A stretch of 64,000 nt of DNA, taken from Perkinsus marinus ATCC 50983 (Eukaryota > Perkinsozoa > Perkinsida > Perkinsidae). The notes under the pieces are model-generated. The model was given only the letters and a program-made list of their open reading frames with translations. It had not been told where the DNA came from and searched no databases. A program made the translations under genes and the position numbers. Of the stretch, positions 28,133 to 46,239 are shown one piece after another. The stretch is taken from contig NW_003206658.1 in the NCBI RefSeq assembly GCF_000006405.1, positions 137,240-201,239 of the forward strand. Reading direction: 5' to 3'. The first letter of the stretch is position 1; each line of letters begins with the position of its first letter.

Positions 28133-28165
<33 letters not shown>

Positions 28166-30002
28166 AAAGCGAAGCGAAGCTTCCGATCAATACCGGCATT
28201 CAGCAGATTTCTATTGACTTTCGAATCAGAAGACTCTCGAGAGAGGGAGTACCTCAAGACAATCCTACACCGCATATATGGTGAGTCCTGATAGGACTGG
28301 CAGCGGAGCGAAGGTCTGACATTTGGTGGTCAGGTAAAATGATGCCCATGCGGGCTTTTATCCGTCGCTCGCTACAGCACTCCCTCTTGCGTGTTACCAG
28401 TGAATCAGCTGAGCACAACGGCGTAGCTGAGATGCTGGAGATTCTGGGTTCGATAATTAACGGATTTGCTATTCCACTCAAGGAGGAGCACAAGCTGTTC
28501 CTCGAAAAGTCTCTAATGCCTCTGCACACCGTAAGCGCCAGTGTTCGAGGAATATGTGTTCGCTTTTCTCAGCTGAGATCGGGAAATTTTCCCTATAAAA
28601 TTCACGGGGACCAATGAGAATTTCCCGAAATTTCCTCAGAATTTTCGTATCGCCACCAACAAATGCATTTTCCCACATTGGTAAGCGCTATAGCATCTCA
28701 TCGTCAGGCTCGATCCCTCAACTCGTTCTTCCAGCCGCTCTCGTATTGCATCACACAGTACGTTGAAAAAGACCCTCGGCTGGCCACGATGGTCATTAAA
28801 GGTGCCAAGCGGAAGCATCTCATTCTGTCTTGTATAGTGTTGGAATATACGTTGGCTTTCCTCAGCCGTCCCTCCACTAATTATGGAAGTTTACACATGA
28901 ATTCGAGTAGAAGCATTGGTAAACTAACAACAATTTCCAAGAATTTCCTCGAAATTTCTATATTGTCATCTATATATGTTGTCTACTATGTGCACATTTT
29001 CCCACAAGAATCTTATATAGTGTTTGTACCGTTCAGGACTACTGCGTTTCTGGCCGGTTACGAGCCCATCAAAGGAGGTTCAGTTCCTCACTGTGATGGA
29101 GGAAGTTCTCGAAGTGCCCTTTGAGCTTTCCGTGATCTCGCTGACTGTCTCCTTGTTTCAGCTCACTCAAACACCAGAACTAGAAGTGATAAAGTTGGCT
29201 CTCTTCAAGAGGCTATCTAAGTGCCTCGTCAGTTCCCATTTCCAGGTAGGATAATGGTGTAGTTGTACAGAGATCTTAGCTTAGCTGTATTAAGCTAGTT
29301 GATGATTTTACGAGTATGGTTGTAGATAGAAACTCTAGATCCCATTAACCGTTGCCGTGAGTTCCACAATGGTAAGCACTTGACCAGGAGCTTACCCGAC
29401 TTAACCAGGACTCGATAACAATGGGGAAAATGTTCCTAATGTGATGATGACATCTACATGGGAAACTGATTGAAGAATGTGTTCCTGGCCATACGTGGAA
29501 AATTCAAGATGGGAACATTATAGGTTCCTGGATGATTCGCTGCTCTCGAGCGCTGAATAAGTGGTTGTTGAGCTCAGGTAGCCGAGAGAGCGCTGTTCTA
29601 CTGGAACAACGACTCCATCGTGCGTATCATCAATGATAATCGACGCATAGTCTTCCCTATAATTGTTGGCCCTCTGTGAGCCGCTAGTGGTGATGGAGAG
29701 AATCTTTGTGCGCATGCGTGCTACGTTAGGTATGATAATTCATTAACACATTGGAATAGTACAATACATGGGCTTACCTGCAACGTGTTGAAGTTGTTGA
29801 TGGAGGCTGATCCTCCTTTATATGATTCCTGCAGTGCTACCCATCGTTCGCAGTCTACCACGTGATCAGATATCATGCTTGTCTCTGCGTATAGCTACAG
29901 CTCAGGTCGGGCGAGTCGCTGCGAGAGTCCCGATGGGCATTCTTGGAGAAAAGTTATCAAACCTTTGCAGAAGTGCATGATGAGCGAGCAATGGCGGGAT
30001 AA
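27192..30002 (+). CDS. PPP2R5: PP2A regulatory subunit B56 (13 exons, 456 aa)
   Basis: Substrate-targeting B56/B' subunit of protein phosphatase 2A. Exons: 27192-27285, 27330-27486, 27580-27664, 27904-27995, 28046-28132, 28204-28280, 28334-28530, 28708-28801, 29037-29113, 29162-29245, 29578-29675, 29730-29861, 29906-30002. The HEAT-like fold is covered end to end: [143 protein letters not shown], ending after an EKSYQTF segment. The ATG chosen is the first in the opening exon; a further 5' exon cannot be excluded. Introns over 100 nt hold a tRNA gene, two family A MITEs and a family C element. The 3' end is duplicated at 38202. Confidence 0.92.
27785..27856 (-). tRNA. tRNA-Ala (CGC anticodon), nested antisense in B56 intron 3
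   Basis: Minus strand cloverleaf with acceptor GGGTGTG paired to CACATCC (one G-U), D arm GTGTAGCGGTATCAC, anticodon stem TCTGC/GCAGA with loop TTCGCAT (anticodon CGC, Ala) and T arm CCGGG TTCAATT CCCGG. It sits in the 239-nt intron 3 of the B56 gene, on the opposite strand. Confidence 0.93.
28133..28165 (+). repeat. (GTA)n microsatellite forming the 5' end of B56 intron 5
   Basis: About eleven GTA/TAG units beginning exactly at the exon boundary, so that the repeat itself supplies the donor (TCGAG|GTAGTAGTA). Host intron is 71 nt. Confidence 0.85.
28539..28680 (-). repeat. Family A MITE inserted at the donor site of B56 intron 7
   Basis: 142-bp element, CAGTGTTCG to TCCCACATTG, flanked by exact 8-bp direct repeats GTAAGCGC at 28531-28538 and 28681-28688. 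The left repeat is the 5' splice site in use (CACACC|GTAAGCGC), so the target duplication copied the splice donor. Confidence 0.92.
28836..29010 (-). repeat. Family A MITE in B56 intron 8
   Basis: Decayed copy, TAGTGTTGGAATATACG to TTTCCCACAAGAA, with flanks TCTTGTAT and TCTTATAT (7 of 8). Host intron is 235 nt. Confidence 0.75.
29385..29537 (+). repeat. Family C TIR element in B56 intron 10
   Basis: Shares GATAACAATGGGGAAAATGTT, CTAATGTGATGATGACAT, GCCATACGTGG and TATAGGTTCCTGGATGATT with 16771-16925. It accounts for much of a 332-nt intron. Confidence 0.75.
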
Positions 30003-30918
30003 TCGATTCCCTTTTGAATTCGTAAGCATTCGCTGGGCGTGAAAAACAGTTGCACGCATACACACAATCAATGGTGGAAGTATGAAAACCGCATTCGTAT
30101 GTAGAGTTGTATAATTACAGTGAGGAAACTTCTGAGCTCAGCTGAGGAAAGCGAAAATATGTTCAAATACTACATTATTACGCTACTTATACATGATGAC
30201 AAATTGTGTCATCATGTCTCCACTATGCATAACCCCACGCATCTTCTTAGGATGATGGAGAGTGTAAGGGCTGCGCAATCTAATGAACTTCTATTTGGTG
30301 TATGTGTTGCATAAGTGTACCATGCATGTTGTACCAAAGTGCAACAATCTATGTACGGTTTTTTTCTCAATAATTGGGAGTTGAGTTGGATATCCTCGAT
30401 TCTAGTTGGATGCAAAGGTATCGCCACTTGTCTATTTCGGACCCGAATTCTCCTGATTAAGTGCCACTGGCACGAGTGTTCACCACTGTCCCGTTGAGAA
30501 TTCCCAGAGGTAGTCGATGCTGGTCTAGTACTGCTGAACCTGAGTGTACACGATGACGAAACCCATCGCGAGTCACAGGTTACTCATGATGACTTACAGT
30601 CACTATAGCTTCTATTAATAATAATATGAGCTATAGTTCCTGTGATTAACCTACAGAGTGATCATCATCATAATACTATGAAGTATTACGAAGATTGACG
30701 TAGACAGAATCGGCTATTATGTCTACGGTAATATTCCTAGTGTGGACCTTCACACAGCTCAGACATGCGAAGAACATCACTCATCATCGACAATGAAAAT
30801 TGAGATGTTCTCACACTAGGCAAATCCACCCGTTACGGGTGACCCGTAGCAAATATGGTCGAGAGCGAACGATATCACGTTGAGAAACTCACCCGTGAAC
30901 GGTCAGTTTGACGTTACC
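30003..30918. other. B56-KMO intergenic region
   Basis: Contains a family A remnant (CTCAGCTGAGGAAAGCG near 30137-30155) and AT-rich inverted words around 30600-30680. Also present in copy 2 (39056-39981). No gene seen. Confidence 0.5.
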
Positions 30919-33780
<2,862 letters not shown>

Positions 33781-34388
33781 CCAGTCCACTGGTTCTTCCA
33801 TGATCGAGTGAGAAGTTTTTACACGACATACGGTTGCGTTCAGTGGACTGCGCCGTGGTTCGGACTCCTCATGTGTGATTCAAATCTCCATGGCGACGAC
33901 CCAATCGCTTCGGAATCACGCATCATAAAATTATGGCAATCAAAGATTTTTATTCGTGAAGTATTCGTGAGTGGAGAGTTTTTTATTCAGACACGTATTA
34001 TTTTGAACCTCCTTTCTGTGAATAAGTCCAGCATTCGACAAAGGAGAAAGTGGGCTAAGATCGCCTGAGGACTTAGTATCATAGATAATCTATGATAGAT
34101 TGAAACACGAATTACTTTCTGGGTGCGATGGGTCTAACACAAGCAAAAAAGTACTGTGCCAAGAAAGAATGGAAAAATTAAGCTTTGCTTGCTGTATTGA
34201 GTTACGAAGATTGAGACAAGAGCGCAGAACCGTGACATAAGCAAGTGCACACAATCAAGCTCACTATGCAGCTACAACTTGTAGCCTACATGTCTTACAA
34301 TTATGAGCTGAAATTGAGCTTAGTTGAGATTGAACTCGGAACACCCCGCAGTGAGCGTGTGAATGATTCGTTAAACTAAGCTCGACAT

Positions 34389-35790
34389 TTAAATCTCGTT
34401 CATTCGCCAGCAGAAAACTAAAATTGCTGGAGTTTGCTCAAGAAACTGAACGAACAGCCGAGGTACTTGAGGTGCTAGGCGAGGCAGAAGGAACCCGAGC
34501 TTTGCCAGAGAACCCGGCGACCAGGCCAAGTTCGGTGTTGCTGTCCCGCTCCTCCTCGAAGAGAGGTTTGGAAGCTTCGACAGACGCAACCAGGGAGAGG
34601 GCTCGGGGAGCCTTGCCTGCGGTAAGATGACCGTAAACATGTTTGGTTTGAGTAGTGCGAGGAAGAGCACTCCAGGACAGAGTCGCAGCAACGGCATCTC
34701 GAGTATCTCACGGATCGCAGGCGGTGCGAAGCCTGTGGCGCCGTCAAGCCGTAAGCCTTATCCAGGGCTTGCCAAACAGTCTCAACCGCATTCATAGAAT
34801 CATCTGCTAGCTGGTAGACGTCGACTAATCGGGCTGCCGGCCCAGTGAGAAGGGCTTCGAGCTTGACCAAAGCAATGTCCTACGGCCCGCGCCGTGCAGC
34901 CGCCAGAGCCTTAAAACGTCGGCGCGACTCGACCAGAGGAATGGATGAGGCAGCGCCCGAAAAACGCTCCAGTTTGAGAGCCTCATCGGTATCATCCTTG
35001 GCAAGGCCATCACCGTCAAGCGTAGGAGTAACCGCACTAGGCGACTGTGGTTGAGGGGTACTAGTGGCTGAGTTTGCCGCCCCGGCGGCGGAAGGAGACC
35101 CGGCGCCTGCTGCCGCCGAGAGACCGAAAAAGTCGTCAACACCATCACCCAGCTCATGATGGGACGGCCCCCCTCAACTTGGTTGTTTCCATTGCTACAC
35201 AGGGGGATCCGTGCCTGTTGCGGTTCTGGGTATTCTCCAAGTATTTGGATGCTGAGGTAGGTTCGCCATTGTTGTCAGTTGCTTCGATCACCAAGGCCGA
35301 GGCTAAGAGGTCGAACAACTCTTCTTGGATTTACTTTCCCCACAGTAACAAATGCTTTGCGCGTGTAATTGCATATCGTTGAGTGAATCGCTCAGAATAG
35401 TATTCTTATTTGGGAACTGACCACTTAGTCCTCTCAGAGGCTGAAACTCAGCCTCAAGCATAACTCCCAAGTTAGGAGTCACAACTCCTTGATGCGATTC
35501 GCACCGTGCGAATATCCATGGTGTTGAAGTTTGCCTCACACAGATTCATGCTCCACCTGGCTCGCTTCTACTCGAATAGACTTCGCCACGCTTCTCTCAC
35601 CAATAGCATCCTCGAATACAATATTCTTAGCAGATCGTGGCTCCACTCTCCTAAGTAGAACCGTTGTGATTTCCAGGAGTGCAACCAGGTCCATAGACTT
35701 GAGTGACACCCTGCTTGAATCTTCGCATAAAATGGGATACATCCAGACGGACTTCAAGATCTGGGTTATTCCTCTGTTGCAATAACACCG
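34389..35790 (-). mobile_element. Broken LTR-retroelement gag region, copy 1
   Basis: Minus-strand gag-like coding debris (a segment with LTGPAARLV and NAVETVWQALDKAYGLT) followed by a non-coding leader or LTR-like segment (about 35185-35790) that recurs at 45573-46175 and 46503-47100. Several breaks; not functional. It is shared by both duplicated blocks, so it was already present before the duplication. Family uncertain, Ty3-like or Ty1-like. Confidence 0.65.
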
Positions 35791-36494
35791 ACTATGCATC
35801 ACGCTGAGTTGCTCAGCAAAGCCCTGGCTAGCGACTCAGAGAGAAGCGTCAGAAGTAATACTGTCTTACAATAATGGATACACTAACGCCGTTAGTCTAA
35901 CGGGATTCGACTCCAGTTTGAGAGCCTTGTCGGTATCATCCTCGACAAGGCCATCACCGTCAAGCGTAGGAGTACTTAACTTGTTTGTCTCCATTGCTAC
36001 ACAGAGGGATCCGTGCCTGTTACGGCTCAGCGTATTCTCCAAGTATTTGGATGCTGAGGTAGGTTCGCCAGCGTATTTGGTCTAACTCAGTACTTAGCGT
36101 ATAATCTTGTGCAAAGTTGATAATCAAGTAGCGCCATGCTACTTCGGGACATGCTTGTTCCCCTTGTTTCTGAGCAGAGGGATTGGTATTCTTGGGTATT
36201 TCACTCTAACTTGGTGATTGCTTCTAAATCATCTCAAGCCTTCAAAGAACTTCACGAATAAACCGGGCCGCTCTTCTAGGCTTCTTCGACTCCTTGCGGT
36301 ACTCGTTCCCCAAGGGTGACCACGGAAATCACGTTCTCACTCAGAGACAACGCAAACCACCACACGGCATGATGAAACCCAATTGTACAGTTTTAAAGCT
36401 TTAGAACATGCAGGTGATTGTGACTTCACCCTGAGGGGAGCTATCGGCTCCTCTTAGAATGTGCGCATGAATCGGGCACTGCTTCCGCTACTTA

Positions 36495-38035
36495 TCAGCA
36501 GCTCGATGACGAAACCGACGAAGGGGATAACGTTACGTTCGACATCCCTCCCGATCCATTCTGATCCACGCTACCGCTCTCTATGCTCGAGGACTTCGAG
36601 GTCGAGCTGCACGCAATTGAAATTTTGTCAGTGACCGATGCAGCATGAACAGTGGCAGAACTTTCCGAAGTATGAGATTCTGAGTTCACGGACACCCCAG
36701 ATTCTGCAACGGACCACTTATCTATCGGGCTAGTGCAGACGCTGTACTCGCAGACTGCTGATCCTCCAGCACTGGCTTCACTCCATACGCTCCCATGGTG
36801 GCATTGCTGCTCTAAATTCTTTTCCCCGGGCCGAGAGCAAGAGTACGAACGGTTCGTCTCATGTCGGTCAGGCAGGGATACCTCGCTTATGGTACTGTGG
36901 CGTTCAGCCTTCTCCGAACTCGCTTCTGCTTCACTCCAACAGCTATTGACATCCATGTGAGGATTTGACGGCGCTTTTCCCTTGCCTGCTGCAGAAAGTC
37001 CTAAGTAATGACGGTGACGACGGCTTCAGAAACAATTCCAATCATTGACACGATCGATATCGCTTGCTGTAGTACTTGCAGTTTTTGGGGGCCGCGGTGT
37101 GTTCGAAACGTGTAGTCTTCCTCGGTAGCGGGAAGGAGGTCCTGTTCGGACTGTCGGCAGCAAACGACCGTCTCGGAGATACCTATGGAATTGGATCCGC
37201 ATTACGCGGACGCGAAGCCAAACTTACAGAGGTTTCCCGTTTAAAATTATCTCCACACAATACCCGTGTTGACAGTAAATCCAATCCCGACTTTCTTTAC
37301 AGGTACAGGCACATACTGTTGAATTACAATCCCTTTCTGGGTCATTGAAGGTTCTCCCTTCGTCCACGGTCTCATGAAATGTCGTGAGATAGTAAGGGAA
37401 GCAACGATCCATCAGCTCGTCCAGTGGTAACTTTCCTGAGCGGTCACAGCCTGAAATTGATTTACATGTCATTATCCAATCATATATCAATCCGCAATCG
37501 TGTTGTCAATCGATCCCACTGATACATATTCCGATCATACCAAAATCGTCATGCAGTAGCGTCCGTAAAAAATCGGTGACAGTGTGCTCCTCTCGGTTCC
37601 GATTCCTTCCCAGCACGCCGACGGTAGGAAAAATGAAGTATCGAGTACTGGGGTCTCTAGAGTCCAGAAGCTCTTCTACAAGCTCTGTTACCTGAAAAGC
37701 GTTGCGTTCCGGCAACAGTCCGAGTATCGGCTAAGCCCGTGGAGACATCGTATTCATTCCCAATATTCTCATGATATGACATGATGTCAGTACCTCAGTG
37801 AAGCTGTGATTTTCAGCCATCGTCGTCCCTCGCACTTTCATGTCGGGCTCATAGTCCACGACGTCGATTGCTTCGGACCGAGTGATGAAGTTCCCCGATG
37901 CAAACTTGGGAGCTGTTTTCAGAACCTGGGTAAAATTGAAATATCCCCCACCCAGTTCAGCTTAACTCATGATGATTCAGCTGACTTACACTCTTTATTT
38001 TCCTCACGAACTTCGATATGACAAACTTTTTCCGA
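36495..38035 (-). CDS. Hypothetical multi-exon gene with an EF-hand-like segment
   Basis: Minus-strand exons supported by splice signals and coding character: about 38035-37992; 37928-37793 (FASGNFITRSEAIDVVDYEP...); 37695-37515 (VTELVEELLDSRDPSTRYFI, FPTVGVLGRN); 37450-37320 (CDRSGKLPLDELMDRCFPYY); and probably a Ser/Glu-rich exon 36956-36495 ending in a stop. The segment CDRSGKLPLDEL resembles a degenerate EF-hand loop. I do not recognise the family and the 5' end is not fixed. The gene lies between the two duplicated blocks and is single copy here. Confidence 0.4.
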
Positions 38036-38201
38036 TTTAAACTATAAGTTATGGTTTTGTGAAAAGTTTCCACGATATTCGTGAGTACCTATGATTCAGT
38101 GCCTGCAATTAAACTAAGCGACGTTTTACTTGTGTCCCCCTTAATCCATCGCTATCCAAATGAATGTTCGGATACCCGAGACGGTCGGCATTAAGGGCCG
38201 T

Positions 38202-39055
38202 CTCCTTGTTTCAGCTCACTCAAACACCAGAACTAGAAGTGATAAAGTTGGCTCTCTTCAAGAGGCTGTCTAAATGCCTCGTCAGTTCCCATTTCCAGGT
38301 AGGATAATGCTGTAGTTGTACAGAGATCTTAGCTTAGCTTTATTAAGCTAGTTGATGATTTTATGAGTATGGTTGTAGATAGAATCTCTAGATCCCATTA
38401 ACCGTTGTCGTGAGTTCCATAATGGTAAGCACTTCACCAGGAGCTTACTCAACTTAACCAGGATTCGATAACAATGGGGAAAATGTTCCTAATGTGATGA
38501 TGACATTTACATGGGAAGCTGATTGAAGAATGTGTTCCTGGCCATACGTGGGAAATTCAAGATGAGAACATTATAGGTTCCTGGATGATTCGCTTCTCTC
38601 GAGCGCTGAATAAGTGGCTGTTGAGCTCAGGTAGCCGAGAGAGCGCTGTTCTACTGGAACAACGACTCCATCGTGCGTCTCATCAACGATAATCGGCGCA
38701 TCGTCTTCCCTATAACTGTTGGCCCTCTGTGAGCCGCTGGTGGTGATGGAGAGAATCTTTATGCGCATGCGTGCTACGTTAGGTATGATAATTCATTAAC
38801 GCATTGGAATAGTACAATACATGGGCTTACCTGCAACGTGTTGAAGTTGTTGATGGAGGCTGATCCTCCTTTATATGATTCCTGCAGTGCTGCCCATCGT
38901 TCGCAGTCTACTATGTGATCAGATATCATGCTTGTCTCTGCGTATAGCTACAGCTCAGGTCGGGCGAGTCGCTGCGAGAGTCGCGATGGACCTTCTTGGA
39001 GAAAAGTTATGAAACCTTTGCACAAGTGCATGATGAGCGAGCAATGGCGGGATAA
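38202..39055 (+). pseudogene. 5'-truncated copy of the B56 gene
   Basis: Holds only the last four B56 exons (equivalents of 29162-29245, 29578-29675, 29730-29861 and 29906-30002), ending at the same stop codon (39053-39055). The first nine exons, about two thirds of the protein, are absent, and EF-hand gene sequence lies upstream instead. The surviving exons are still open, which suggests a fairly recent event. Confidence 0.88.
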
Positions 39056-39981
39056 TCGATTCCCTTTTGAATTAGTAAGCATCCGCTGGGCGTGAAAACA
39101 GTTGACAATGAAAAATGGTGGAAGTCTGAAAAACTCTGAGAATTTTAGCAAAAAAATTCTTAGTATTTCTGCATATTGCTATCCGTACTCGTCGTATGTA
39201 AAGTTGTATAATTAGGGAGGAAACTCCTGAGCTCAGCTGAGGAAAGCGAAAATATGTTCAAATACTACATTATTACACTACTTATACCCACTGTGCATAA
39301 CCTCACGTCTCTTCTTAGGATGATGGAGAGTGTAAGGGCTGCGCAATCTAATGAACTTCTATTTGGCGTCTGTGTTGCATAAGTGTACCATGCATGTTGT
39401 ACCAAAGTGCAACACATTATGTAACGTTTTTTTCCCAAGAATTGGAGTTGCGTTGCATATCCTCGCTTCTAGTAAGATGGTACGGGATTGTCACTTGTCT
39501 GTTTCGAGCCAGAGGTTAAGAGAGTCTTCTTCTTCTGAGGGGTGAATTGATTGAGTGCTATTGGCACCACTATCTCGTTGAGAATTCCCAGAGGTAGTCG
39601 ATGCTGGTCTAGTACTGCTGAACTTCTCGTCGAGTGTACACGATGACGAAACCCGTAGTGAGTCACAGGTGACTTACAGTTACTATAGCTTCCAGTGATG
39701 AAAGCTTCTATTGAGCTATAGTTCCTGTGGTAAACCTTCAGAGTGATTATCATCATAATACTATGAAGTTTTATGAAGATTACCGTAGACAGAATCGGCT
39801 ATTATGTCTACGGTGATATTCCTAGTGTGGACCTTCACACAACTCATCATCGGCAATGAAAATTGAGGTGTCCTCACACAAGGCAGATCCACCCGTTCCG
39901 GGTGAGCCGTAGGAAACATGGTAGAGAGCGAACGATATCACGTTGAGAAACTCACCCGTGAACGGTCAGTTTGACGTTACC

Positions 39982-42816
<2,835 letters not shown>

Positions 42817-43014
42817 CCAGTCTACTGGTTCTTCCATGATCGAGTGAGAGGTCTTTACACGACGTACGGTTGCGTTCAGTGGATTGCGCGGCGGTCCGTT
42901 CCCCTGATGTGTGATTCAAATCACCATGGCGACGACCCAATCGCTTTGGAATCACGCATCATAAAATCATGGCAACGGAAGATGTTTATTCGTGAAGTAT
43001 TCGTGAGTAGAAAG

Positions 43015-44305
43015 GTCGTTATTTGGAATCTTCAACTCTACCGGTGATCAATCGGGCGATTGTTTGACGCCTGAACATTTACACAGTCACCATGTGAGGA
43101 AGTGCAGTAAACAGCCATTCTACCAGGAATCACTGTAGATCATTGACTAGAATATATGAGCCACGCCTCATTACATGATAGTAGTCTATCAAAACTGATC
43201 GTTATAGTGATTATCTAATGGTCAGAGAAAGCTGGGCACAATTGCATCCTCCACTTGGAACAATAATTCAGCCACTCAGCCAGTGTCAACTTGACAGCAC
43301 GAGTTTGTCATGGCGCATTAGTTGTGCTCGTGAGCTAGTCTCACCAGCGATTGATATATGAACTCTTACTATGAACTCCTTCATCAGACTGAGTTACTGT
43401 ACTGTGTATAGCCTCAACTATATCAGCTGAGACTGTAGCTCAGCTGCAGACGGTGTTCATGCAGCAGCTCGTACAAGACCACTCGTGTCGCACAAGACTC
43501 GACGTAAGATGAGTTAGGCAGGTTGCCACAACTATATTTGATTGTCAGACTCTCTGAGACCAGAGTTTCTGACAGACGTATAGATAATTGTGGCCATTGG
43601 CGACTCGCCAAATTAACGCTATATCGAATTCTTGTGATTCGGCAGATTATTCGGGATACAGTGAATGGAGACGTTATCTAGTGGTAGTGACACGGTAGCT
43701 TGTTTTTTAGGTCTGCGAATCGCAGACTGCGATACGGAACCGAGAAGGCTTCAAGGTTCAGAGGTTCTAATTAGTCTAAGTCAACTGATAGATTCCAGTA
43801 GACTAGTTTAGTCGGTACTAGAATCTAGTAGACTAAAAAACGATTTCTCTTGCTGTTTAATTTGATGTTTCAGCTTTCCTCACAGTTGAAAACGGCGTAT
43901 CTCGAAGAGTTAAGGGTCACTAGATCCATATGCCACCAATGAGTCATACAGTAACCTTAGGATCCGCCTTGTCCTAAACCGCAATCTTTGTTTCCTTCAA
44001 CTCGCTCCATATTCTCCATCAGGAAGGAGTATGTATGTTCCTTTCAACCATGATTAGGGAGCTCTTCCTTGATGAAACACCAGGCACGATTACTACACTA
44101 CCATTACTGTTGAGACACCCCATTACTGACACGTCACTTGAGCAAGTAGGGGGGCCGACTCGACATGGCACTGTTGTGGTCGACGCACCGTTGCGTGCAT
44201 CGTGTTGATGTGCCTCGTCTATCCACCTTTAGAACGACATAGCTTCGGATATGATGTACAACGCAGAGGATCAACATACAAATCCACACTCAGGAAATTT
44301 GTAAA
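43015..44305. other. Extra 1.3 kb present only in copy 2
   Basis: The two copies diverge after TATTCGTGAAGTATTCGTGAG (copy 1 about 33970) and rejoin at CCTCTGTGAATAAGTCCAGC (copy 1 about 34010). Nothing coding recognised inside. It is either an insertion into copy 2 or a deletion from copy 1; no clear terminal repeats were seen. Confidence 0.6.
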
Positions 44306-44687
44306 AACCTCCCCTCTGTGAATAAGTCCAGCATTCGACAAAGGAGAAAGTGAGCTAAGATCGCCTGAGGACTTAGTATCATAGATAATCTATGATAGAT
44401 TGAAACACGAATTACTTTCTGGGTGCGATGGGTCTAGCACAAGCAAAAAAAGCCCGGCTAAGAAAGAATGCAAAACTTAAGCTTTGCTTGCTGTACTGAG
44501 TTACGAAGATTGAGACGAGAGCGCAGAACCGTGACATAAGCAAGTGCACACAATCAAGCTCACTATGCAGCTACAACTTGTAGCCTACAAGTCTTACAAG
44601 TATGAGCTGAAATTGAGCTGAGGTGAAATTGAACTCGGAACACCCCGCAGTGAGCGTGTGAATGATTCGTTAAACTAAGCTCGACAT

Positions 44688-46180
44688 TTAAATCTCGTTC
44701 ATTCGCCAGCAGAAAACTGAAATTGCTGGAGTTTGCTCAAGAAACTGAATGAACAGCCGAGGTACTTGAGGCGCTAGGCAAGGCAGAAGGAACCCGAGCT
44801 TTGCCAGAGAACCCGGCGACCAGGCCAAGTTCGGTGTTGCTGTCCCGCTCCTCCTCGAAGTGAGGTTTGGAAGCTTCGACAGACGCAACCAGGGAGAGGG
44901 CTCCGGGAGCCTTGCCTGCGGTAAGATGACCGTAAACATGTTTTGAGTAGTGCGAGGAAGAGCACTCCAGGACAGAGTCGCAGCAACGGCATCGCGATCA
45001 GCAGTGGATAAGAAGCTCCAAGCCACAAAGATCCACTCAACAATGGACGCAGCCAACTCGTCGACACTAGTACCCGAGGCTGGCGAGTATCTCACGGATC
45101 GCAGGCGGTGCGAAGGCTGTGGCGCCGTCAAGCCGTAAGCCTTATCCAGGGCTTGCCAAACAGTCTCAACCGCATTCATAGAATCATCTGCTAGCTGGTA
45201 GACGCCGACTAATCGGGCTGCCGGCCCAGTGAGAAAGGCTTCGAGCTTGACCAAAGCAATGTCCTACGGCCCGCGCCGTGCAGCCGCCAGAGCCTTAAAA
45301 CGTCGGCGCCACTCGACCAGAGGAATGGATGAGGCAGCGCCCGAAAAACGCTCCAGTTCGAGAGCCTTATCGGTATCATCCTTGGCAAGGCCATCACCGT
45401 CAAGCGTAGGAGTAACTGCACTAGGCGACTGTGGTTGAGGGGTACTAGTGGCTGAGTTTGCCGCCCCGGCGGCGGAAGGAGACCCGGCGCCTGCTGCCGC
45501 CGAGAGACCGAAAAAGTCGTCAACACCATCACCCAGCTCATGATGGGACGCCCCCCTCAACTTGGTTGTTTCCATTGCTACACAGGGGGATCCGTGCCTG
45601 TTGCGGTTCTGGGTATTCTCCGAGTATTTGGATGCTGAGGTAGGTTCGCCATTGTTGTCAGTTGCTTCGATCACCAAGGCCGAGGCTAAGAGGTCGAACA
45701 ACTCTTCTTGGATTTACTTTCCCCACAGTAACAAATGCTTTGCGCGTTTAATTGCATATCGTTGAGTGAATCGCTCAGAATAGTATTTTTATTTGGGAAC
45801 TGACCACTTAGTCCTCTCAGAGGCTGAAACTCAGCCTCAAGCATAACTCCCAAGTTGGGAGTCACAACTCCTTGATGCGATTCGCACCGTGCGAATATCC
45901 GTGGTGTTGAAGCTTGTACGCCTCACACAGACTCATGCTCCACCTGGCTCGCTTCTACTCGGATGGACTTCGCCACGCTTCTCTTGCCAATAGCATCCTC
46001 GGATACAATATTCTTAGCAGATCGTGGCTCCACTCTCCCACAGAAGAACAGTTGTGATTCCAGGAGTGCAACCAGGTCCATAGACTTGAGTGACACCCTG
46101 CTTGAATCTTCGCATAAAATGGGATACATCCAGACGGACTTCAAGATCTGGGTTATTTCTCTGTCGCAACAACACCGAAT
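44688..46180 (-). mobile_element. Broken LTR-retroelement gag region, copy 2
   Basis: The better-kept counterpart of 34389-35790: Ala/Pro/Ser-rich gag N-terminal part, then the segment with LTGPAARLV and VDELAASIVEWIFVAW, with the same leader-like segment beyond it. Several breaks. Fossil. Confidence 0.65.
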
Positions 46181-46239
46181 ATGCATCACGCTGAGCTGCT
46201 CGGCAAAGCCCTGGCTAGCGACTCAGGGAGAAGCATCAG

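Noticed and set aside
43670-43780. tRNA-like A-box sequence (TCTAGTGGTAG) in the extra part of copy 2
   Set aside because: No matching T arm or acceptor stem could be found downstream.
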